Source of the DNA: Rhodospirillales bacterium
Lineage (GTDB): Bacteria > Pseudomonadota > Alphaproteobacteria > Acetobacterales > Acetobacteraceae
Assembly: GCA_018971905.1 (NCBI GenBank)
Contig: JAGWZS010000034.1
Span: 1 to 11,720 of the forward strand
Direction of reading: 5' to 3'
DNA length: 11,720 nt
Part shown: positions 6,828 to 11,720 of the stretch, one piece after another
Position numbering within the stretch: position 1 is the stretch's first letter
How the letters are laid out: the number at the start of each line of letters is the position of its first letter
Position numbers and translations under genes: made by a program
Notes under the pieces: generated by a model
What the model was told of the DNA's origin: nothing
Databases searched by the model: none
The model's input: the letters and a program-made list of their open reading frames with translations, nothing else

Positions 6828-8192
6828 ATGAGTACAAAGCTCAAAGCGGACTCTCTATCCTTCTTCGAATCCATCATCATGGGCGTGGCGGGGTCGGCGC
6901 CGGGGTTTTCCATCGCGGTAGCCATTGCCGGGCTGCTGGCCACGGCAGGCAGCGTTTCACCCAACGCGATCTTGATCTTCGCGGTGCCGATGCTTGGCAT
7001 CGCGGTGGCTTATAAGGGTCTCTCTCACAGAATGCCCCATGCCGGCGCCGCCTACGAATGGACAAAATCCGTCTTCGGTGGATTTTTCGGTTATTTCTCG
7101 GGCTGGGCGCTGCTCATCGCGGCGTTGGTGTTCATGGTCACCGGCTCGGTGCCGCTGGGCACCGCCGTGCTGCAATTGTTCGACCCTTCGCTTGCCACAA
7201 ATGTCTGGCTCACCACCAGCATCGGCGCGCTCTGGTTTGTCGCCATCGGGCTGGTGCTCATCGCCGGCATCGAACTCACCAGCAAAATTCAGGTGGTGAT
7301 GAGCAGCATAGAGCTTGGCATTCTCTTCATCATTTCCATCGCCGCCTTCGTACATAGCGGCACACATGGCGCGGTGTCCGCCTTTTCCTGGTCCTGGTTC
7401 GGGTTCCACTACCCGGCTGGCAGCTTCGCGCCCTCCGCGCTCAGCGTCGTGTTTCTTTACTGGGGCTGGGACGTAACGTCGAACCTGGCGGAGGAAACCA
7501 AAGGGCAGGAACAAAATCTCGCCGGGCGCGGCGGGTTTTTTTCAATCTTCGCCACCATCGCCTCCTTCGTCGCCTTCACCGTGGCGGCGCTGATGATGTT
7601 TTCCCTGAAGGATGCATCAGGCTTTTCGGATAATCTCATCTACCACGTCGCCATCGCGGCGGGGCTGGGCAAAATAGGCGGCTATGCAGCGGCCCTGGCG
7701 CTCATTCTCTCCTCCGTTGCCACGCTGGAAACCACGATGCTGCAATTCTCCCGCACCTTGTTCGCCATGGGGCGGGACCACGCTTTGCCAAGCTATTTCG
7801 GCCAGGTGCACGAGAAAACCATAACCCCCGTGCGCACCATGTACCTGCTGCTCATCCTCGGGCTGGCCCTGATCGTCATTTCCAGCTTCCTGCCATCAAT
7901 CGCCGCGATCCTGAATGATTCCGTGGCCGCCATCGCCATCCAGGTTTGCTATTATTATGGCCTTGCCGGGCTGGTTTGCGCCTGGGTGTACCGCAAGAGC
8001 ACCGGGTTTACCTTCGTGGAATATGTGATCTTCCCAACCCTCTCCGCCATCGCGCTCATCGGGCTGGGCATTTATGCCATCACCACCTACAACATGATCG
8101 TGAATGTTGTGGGTATCGGCGGGCTGGCCATCGGCATCGTGTTCTACCGCCCCAAGGGCTATGGCCGCCCCTCGCTTATGGCGGCGGAATAA
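6828..8192 (+). CDS. APC-superfamily amino acid/polyamine permease
   Basis: The product is 454 aa with about twelve hydrophobic segments. It opens with the APC pattern: a short cytoplasmic tail, then SFFESIIMGVAGSAPGFSIAV as TM1 with the unwound Gly-rich motif (GVAGSAPG, residues 19-26) that binds the substrate amino group. The cytoplasmic segment YKGLSHRMPHAGAAYEWTKS is the conserved loop after TM2. WDVTSNLAEETK follows TM6. These inner-membrane carriers move amino acids or amines by proton or sodium symport, or by exchange. Next to agmatine deiminase and polyamine enzymes, agmatine or putrescine uptake or agmatine/putrescine exchange is the natural guess, but substrate cannot be read from sequence. 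AGGAG lies six bases before the ATG. It is the last gene of the operon and is followed by an intrinsic terminator. Confidence 0.85.
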   Translation: MSTKLKADSLSFFESIIMGVAGSAPGFSIAVAIAGLLATAGSVSPNAILIFAVPMLGIAVAYKGLSHRMPHAGAAYEWTKSVFGGFFGYFSGWALLIAALVFMVTGSVPLGTAVLQLFDPSLATNVWLTTSIGALWFVAIGLVLIAGIELTSKIQVVMSSIELGILFIISIAAFVHSGTHGAVSAFSWSWFGFHYPAGSFAPSALSVVFLYWGWDVTSNLAEETKGQEQNLAGRGGFFSIFATIASFVAFTVAALMMFSLKDASGFSDNLIYHVAIAAGLGKIGGYAAALALILSSVATLETTMLQFSRTLFAMGRDHALPSYFGQVHEKTITPVRTMYLLLILGLALIVISSFLPSIAAILNDSVAAIAIQVCYYYGLAGLVCAWVYRKSTGFTFVEYVIFPTLSAIALIGLGIYAITTYNMIVNVVGIGGLAIGIVFYRPKGYGRPSLMAAE

Positions 8193-8202
8193 AAAACTCA
8201 CC

Positions 8203-8226
8203 CCGGGGCCGGAAGGCCCCGGTTTT
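8203..8226. terminator. Intrinsic terminator, probably bidirectional
   Basis: CCGGGGCC (8203-8210) pairs perfectly with GGCCCCGG (8215-8222) around a GGAA loop, followed by TTTT (8223-8226). On the other strand the same stem is followed after a few bases by a run of six T (complement of 8191-8196). It lies between the convergent permease and alkB genes and probably ends transcripts from both sides. Confidence 0.9.
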
Positions 8227-8228
8227 CA

Positions 8229-8870
8229 TTACAGCGCCCGGCGGAAGGTCAGGTTCAGCCGGGTCGCTCCTGTCAGTTCATGCGTCCCATGCTTCACCGG
8301 TGCGATACCGTGGAAAAATTTCCGCGCCGCGCCGCCCCACACCAGCACATCCCCGCTGTGCAAGGGCAGGCGCGCGGGCTTGTCTGCCCGGCTCACCCCT
8401 CCCCACAGAAAAATCGCGGGCAACCCTAAGGAAACCGACACGATCGGCGCTGAAAAATCCTGCTCGTCGATATCCTGGTGCAGCGTCATTTTGGCACCCG
8501 GCTCATAGCGGTTGATCAACGCTACATCCGGCGCAAAGCCCCCAAACCCGCAGGCCGCCGCCGCGCGCGCCGCAATCTTCCGGAACAAATCCGGCATCCC
8601 TGGCCAAGGCTGGCCACTCAGCGGGTCTTGCCGTGAGTAGCGGTAGCCTTTGGCATCGCTCACCCATCCCGCCGCGCCGCAATTGGTCATGGCGGCACTC
8701 ATCTCCCTGCCGCCGGGTGTCCTCATGCGCCGGAAAGGGCTCGCCCGCGCCACCTCGGCCACCAGGCCCACAAGCTCTGCTGCCTGCGGCAGCGCAAAAC
8801 CGGGCAGATAGCCAAGCCCCGGCAAGCTGGTGAACAAGTCCACCTGCACCGGCGCGCCCTGCGTGTTCAC
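8229..8870 (-). CDS. alkB: Alpha-ketoglutarate/Fe(II)-dependent DNA oxidative demethylase AlkB
   Basis: The product is 213 aa, matching bacterial AlkB. The Fe(II) facial triad is present: His131 and Asp133 in HQDIDE, and His187 in FFHGI. Arg204 and Arg210 in RLNLTFR are placed to bind 2-oxoglutarate. These positions coincide with the well-known E. coli AlkB numbering. LINRYEPGAKMTLHQD is the conserved nucleotide-recognition and iron-binding stretch. The enzyme removes methyl groups from 1-methyladenine and 3-methylcytosine in DNA and RNA, releasing formaldehyde. The start is GTG at 8870, overlapping the TGA of the upstream small membrane-protein gene (GTGA), so the two are likely translationally coupled. 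No adaptive-response partner such as ada or alkA is nearby. Confidence 0.95.
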   Translation of the reverse strand: MNTQGAPVQVDLFTSLPGLGYLPGFALPQAAELVGLVAEVARASPFRRMRTPGGREMSAAMTNCGAAGWVSDAKGYRYSRQDPLSGQPWPGMPDLFRKIAARAAAACGFGGFAPDVALINRYEPGAKMTLHQDIDEQDFSAPIVSVSLGLPAIFLWGGVSRADKPARLPLHSGDVLVWGGAARKFFHGIAPVKHGTHELTGATRLNLTFRRAL

Positions 8871-9052
8871 GTCAGCATCAACGCCGCCACCAGGGCCACC
8901 GCCACGGCCTGCAACCCCACGCGCCAGCGCATCAGCCGGTTAGAGGTCTCGGGGTTACGCTCCGGATTGGCCATGCCCAGCACGCCCGCCAGCATAACGC
9001 CAACAACCGCCAGCATATCCAGCCCCAGCAAGATCATCAAAACAGCCCGCAT
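8867..9052 (-). CDS. Small two-TM membrane protein, HIG1 domain (hypoxia-induced family)
   Basis: The product is 61 aa with two hydrophobic helices (about residues 2-26 and 45-60) joined by a short polar loop, NPERNPETSNRLMRWR. R42-W-R44-V-G-L-Q48 matches the RxRxxxQ core of the HIG1 family. Its mitochondrial members (Rcf1/HIGD) associate with cytochrome c oxidase. Alphaproteobacteria often carry such short 'twin-transmembrane' proteins, and a role in respiratory-complex support is possible but unproven here. The ATG at 9052 is used because the upstream frame has no membrane-protein character. It has no clear Shine-Dalgarno. ATG 9037 is an alternative five codons in. The stop overlaps the alkB GTG. 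Confidence 0.65.
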   Translation of the reverse strand: MRAVLMILLGLDMLAVVGVMLAGVLGMANPERNPETSNRLMRWRVGLQAVAVALVAALMLT

Positions 9053-9058
9053 GGCGCC

Positions 9059-9064
9059 ACTATA
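9059..9064 (-). promoter_or_regulatory. Possible -10 element for a leaderless HIG1-alkB transcript
   Basis: On the minus strand TATAGT (5 of 6 to TATAAT) is followed by exactly six bases and then the ATG at 9052. This spacing would place transcription initiation at the start codon and fits the lack of a ribosome-binding site. No matching -35 hexamer is present at 16-18 bp, so the call is weak. Confidence 0.2.
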
Positions 9065-9135
9065 CGGCACCAGGCGGATTTGCCTATCATCCGGCGCTGG
9101 TTGACTTCTCCATAAAACGGTCTTCAGGGTCGCCC

Positions 9136-11421
9136 ATGCGTTTTCTGCGTCTTCTGCCCCTTCTCGCCTTTTTGGCCATGCTCGCCCCCGCTCTTGGCAA
9201 GGCGGCGCCATCCGCCGTGGCCGAGCACAATCCGGCCTCGCCCGCCACCCCGGCAAAAACCACACCCACCATCATTCCCGGCTCGCCGCTGGCCGCCCTC
9301 ACCGGGGTGGCTGGCCAATCCACCCAGGCCAGCACGGCGCAGCCCGCCCCTTTCGGCACAGATGAGCTGGGCTTCGCCCTGTCCACCATGCTTGGACATG
9401 AAGCCACCCGCACGTTCGATGATTTTACCGATGCCCTGCAACGCTCCACGCGGCTCACACCGGTGTGGCACTGGCTGCAAGGCTTTTCCACCATGCCGTG
9501 GCTACTTGCCTATGCCAGCGCCGTGCTGCGCGCCATCGCCATTGCCATTCTGCCTGGCATCGCACTGGATTTCGCGGTGCGGTTTCTGCTTGGCAAACCC
9601 ATGGCGCTGTGCGCCCTGCACGCCGCCACCCCCACGGCCGCAAACCAAGACACCGACCCTTGCGCCAAGCCCGAGCCAGGCATTTCCCTTCGCGCGTTGG
9701 TCCGCCACCTGGGCTTTGCCCTGCTGAAATTCGGGCTGGCGCTGCTGCCCATTGCGGCTTTCGCCATCACCGAGCAGCTGTTTCTGTCCAGCGGGCTGCT
9801 TGCGGAGCGCGCGGCGCGGCTGGCCGTTACCGGCATTGCCAATGCCTACCTGCTGGCGCGGCTGGCACAGGAGAGCATCCGCTTGCTGTTTTCGCCCGCG
9901 GCACCCAGCCTGCGGCTGCTGCGTATGCCCACCGCCAACGCCGCCTGGGCGATGCGCCGGGCCAACGTGTTGATCGGCACCATTTTCGCCGCCTTCTGCC
10001 TCATCTCCGTCGCGGAAATTCTGGAGCTGCCGAAAGATGGCGCCGGCGCACTCATCCGCATCGCAGCACTGATCGTGCATCTGGAAGTCGCATTGGGCAT
10101 CTGGCAAAGTCGGCGCGTGGTCAGCCGCTGGATCGCCGGGCGCCCCCATGCCGACGGTTTCATCGCCGGCTTCCGCCGCCGCTTCGCCAAAATCTGGTAT
10201 GTCATTGCCCTGTTCTATGTGCTGGCGCTGTGGGTGGCCTGGGCCGGCGGGGTGCAAAACGCGCTGGGCGTGCTGTTGCGGGCGATTCTTGTGGTTATGG
10301 CGGCCCTGGTGCTTGGCCGCATGGCCTGGACAGGCAGCAGCACCCTGCTCAGCCGCCTGTTCCCAGACCCCACCGCCGAAACCGCGCGCGAGGCACCTAA
10401 ACTTCTGCTGCGCGCGGGAACCTACAACCCGCTGCTGCGGTTTTTGGTGCGTACAGCCATCGCCGTGCTGGCACTGCTGCTTATCCTGCAAGGCTGGGGC
10501 ATCAACGCCTTTGGCTGGCTGCTCACCAACGCAATCAGCCGCGCCTGGCTCGGCGCCATCTCCGCCATCACCATCACCATCGCCATCGCCATCGCCATTT
10601 GGGAGTTCCTCAATTACCACATGGAAGCGCGGGTAGACAGGCTGAACGCCGCCGGGCGAACACGCCAGGCCATGCGGCTGCGCACCCTCTCGCCCATTCT
10701 GCGCGCCGGGCTTGGCGCCGTCATCGTGGTCGTAACATTAATCATCTGCCTCTCGCGCATCGGCGTAAACGCCACCGGGCTGCTCGCGGTCTCCTCGGTT
10801 GTTGGCATCGCGGTGGGGTTCGGCAGCCAAAAACTGGTGCAGGACATCATCACCGGGCTGTTTCTGCTGTTTGAGGACGCCATTCAGGTTGGCGACGTTG
10901 CCTCGGTGGCTGGCATGTCCGGCACGGTGGAGCGCGTTTCGATCCGCACCATAAGGCTGCGCGGCGGCGATGGCTCGATCAACATCATCCCTTTCTCTTC
11001 AGTTACCATCGTCACCAACCAGACGCGCGATTTCAACTACGCACAACTCTCCATCATGGTCGGCTACCACGAAAATATCGAGCATGTGATGGCGGTACTG
11101 AGAGAGATCGGCGCGCAGATGCGCAGTGAACCCGCCTGGGCTGCCATGATGCGCGATAACCTCCAGCTTTTCGGCCTCGATTCCTTTGGCGAACTGGGCC
11201 TGGTGCTAACCGGGCAAATCCGCACCGGGCCAGGGCAGCATTGGGCGGTGCGGCGGGAGTTTTATGGCCGCGTGCAGAAGCGCTTCGCAGAGGAAGGCAT
11301 TGAACTGCCGTATCGCGTCTCGCAGAACCTGCGGCTGGATATGGGTAACAAGCCAGAAGAGCTGGCACCGCCCAGCCCCGGAGCCGCTAAATCTGGCCGT
11401 CTTCCACCAGAACCCGCCTGA
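9136..11421 (+). CDS. Large MscS-family mechanosensitive channel (YbiO-like)
   Basis: The product is 761 aa. A cleavable signal peptide (MRFLRLLPLLAFLAML..., about 1-23) is followed by an Ala/Pro/Thr-rich periplasmic stretch to about 115. Roughly eleven membrane segments follow (near 122, 193, 222, 275, 305, 352, 376, 432, 468, 520 and 547). The MscS core comes last: pore-lining helix AVSSVVGIAVGFGSQKLVQDIITG (551-574), FEDAIQVGD at 579-587, the beta domain with GMSGTVERVSIRTIRLR and IIPFSSV, and a C-terminal alpha/beta region to about 736. The tail is Pro-rich and disordered. Size and layout resemble E. coli YbiO (741 aa). Such channels release solutes on hypo-osmotic shock. Residues 478-487 are encoded by a hexanucleotide repeat. 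Start ATG 9136 has only a weak AGGG upstream (9126-9129), but the signal peptide supports it. The 3' end overlaps the convergent gene. Confidence 0.9.
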   Translation: MRFLRLLPLLAFLAMLAPALGKAAPSAVAEHNPASPATPAKTTPTIIPGSPLAALTGVAGQSTQASTAQPAPFGTDELGFALSTMLGHEATRTFDDFTDALQRSTRLTPVWHWLQGFSTMPWLLAYASAVLRAIAIAILPGIALDFAVRFLLGKPMALCALHAATPTAANQDTDPCAKPEPGISLRALVRHLGFALLKFGLALLPIAAFAITEQLFLSSGLLAERAARLAVTGIANAYLLARLAQESIRLLFSPAAPSLRLLRMPTANAAWAMRRANVLIGTIFAAFCLISVAEILELPKDGAGALIRIAALIVHLEVALGIWQSRRVVSRWIAGRPHADGFIAGFRRRFAKIWYVIALFYVLALWVAWAGGVQNALGVLLRAILVVMAALVLGRMAWTGSSTLLSRLFPDPTAETAREAPKLLLRAGTYNPLLRFLVRTAIAVLALLLILQGWGINAFGWLLTNAISRAWLGAISAITITIAIAIAIWEFLNYHMEARVDRLNAAGRTRQAMRLRTLSPILRAGLGAVIVVVTLIICLSRIGVNATGLLAVSSVVGIAVGFGSQKLVQDIITGLFLLFEDAIQVGDVASVAGMSGTVERVSIRTIRLRGGDGSINIIPFSSVTIVTNQTRDFNYAQLSIMVGYHENIEHVMAVLREIGAQMRSEPAWAAMMRDNLQLFGLDSFGELGLVLTGQIRTGPGQHWAVRREFYGRVQKRFAEEGIELPYRVSQNLRLDMGNKPEELAPPSPGAAKSGRLPPEPA
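10567..10596 (+). repeat. Hexanucleotide tandem repeat within the MscS-family gene
   Basis: There are five consecutive 6-bp units, ATCACC twice then ATCGCC three times, encoding Ile-Thr-Ile-Thr-Ile-Ala-Ile-Ala-Ile-Ala in a transmembrane helix. Gain or loss of a unit keeps the reading frame and would change helix length by two residues. Confidence 0.8.
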
Positions 11422-11720
11422 GACCAGCCCCGCTGCCCGCAGGCACGGCGCCATGCAGCAGCTTGCCAACCTCGGCAATCGTCACCCCGGCGAATTGCGG
11501 CGCCAACAGCGGGCCGCACGCCTCAAACAACCCCGCCAGTTTCAGCATGGGCGCGTTGATGAAAGGCGGCGCGAACAGCGCGCTGCTCTGCGCCTCCACC
11601 TGAAAAAACAGGCCGCCAAGCAGCCGCGCCAACTGGCCTTCTGAATAAGGCTGGCCATGCCCAAATGGCGTGCTTTCCGCATAGGCCCACAGCCCGCGCC
11701 GGTTGGGGGCCATCACGATC
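11387..11720 (-). CDS. Probable SAM-dependent methyltransferase, C-terminal part (partial)
   Basis: The frame is open from the right window edge to the TAG at 11387-11389, about 110 residues. Reading starts IVMAPNRRGLWAYAESTPFGHGQPYSEGQLARLL. This looks like the segment after the catalytic core of class-I (type 11) methyltransferases, where a hydrophobic beta-strand leads into 'PNRRGLWAR..TPFG.GxPYS..QL', a pattern I recall from an alphaproteobacterial methyltransferase family. The GTG and ATG at its start are probably internal codons. The SAM-binding GxGxG motif would be outside the window. The 3' end overlaps the MscS gene by 35 bp tail to tail. The substrate is unknown. Confidence 0.6.
   Translation of the reverse strand, partial: IVMAPNRRGLWAYAESTPFGHGQPYSEGQLARLLGGLFFQVEAQSSALFAPPFINAPMLKLAGLFEACGPLLAPQFAGVTIAEVGKLLHGAVPAGSGAGLRRVLVEDGQI

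Noticed and set aside
5578..6837. 419-aa open frame on the minus strand opposite aguA
   Set aside because: It is the mirror of a strongly supported enzyme gene in GC-rich DNA. It is His/Gly/Ala/Pro-rich, lacks recognisable domains, and runs across two real genes.
9101..9116. TTGACT and CATAAA as a promoter for the MscS gene
   Set aside because: The two hexamers are separated by only four bases and no good -10 lies 16-18 bp from TTGACT.
8867..9265. Longer 132-aa version of the HIG1-like gene starting at 9265
   Set aside because: The first 71 residues are Arg/Pro-rich, antisense to the signal peptide region of the MscS gene, and unlike the family, whose members are short two-helix proteins.
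9502..10620. 372-aa open frame on the minus strand opposite the MscS-family gene
   Set aside because: Its composition (Gln/Gly/Ala/His-rich, with GDGDGDG from the hexanucleotide repeat) is typical of an antisense shadow, while the forward frame has signal peptide, membrane helices and the MscS core.

Overview
This GC-rich window is most plausibly chromosomal DNA from an alphaproteobacterium. Acetobacteraceae, an Acidocella- or Acidiphilium-like acidophile or relative, is my best guess. That placement rests on overall protein character, GC-rich codon use and gene types, not on a marker gene. Nothing looks mobile: I see no transposase, integrase, CRISPR array, tRNA or rRNA.

Layout. At the left edge lies the C-terminal tail of an AAA-type ATPase (+). 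It meets a WD40-repeat beta-propeller protein (-) tail to tail. Divergent from the WD40 gene is a 453-aa secreted protein with one N-terminal CxxCH heme site followed by a predicted outer-membrane beta-barrel. This is the architecture of the Cyc2 fused cytochrome-porin family. A 211-bp gap with two strong inverted repeats follows.

The centre (about 2.9-8.2 kb) is a polyamine module on the + strand: a class-III (SpuC-like) aminotransferase, a glutamine-synthetase-like gamma-glutamylpolyamine synthetase, an agmatine deiminase and an APC-family permease. The first three overlap or nearly abut. The permease has its own strong ribosome-binding site and is followed by a clear intrinsic terminator. 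The set could import agmatine or putrescine, hydrolyse agmatine to N-carbamoylputrescine, and send putrescine into transamination or gamma-glutamylation. The usual partners AguB and PuuB/PuuC/PuuD are not in the cluster.

On the right, alkB (DNA/RNA alkylation repair) and a small HIG1-type membrane protein form a two-gene minus-strand unit with a GTGA overlap. A large MscS-family mechanosensitive channel (YbiO-like size and topology) runs on the + strand. Its 3' end overlaps by 35 bp the convergent end of a probable SAM-dependent methyltransferase gene that is cut by the window edge.

Most notable points: the Cyc2-like cytochrome-porin, the compact and apparently self-contained polyamine operon with parallel routes, a changed active-site-adjacent motif in the agmatine deiminase, and the paired hairpins upstream of the operon. 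Every stretch longer than 300 bp carries a gene.
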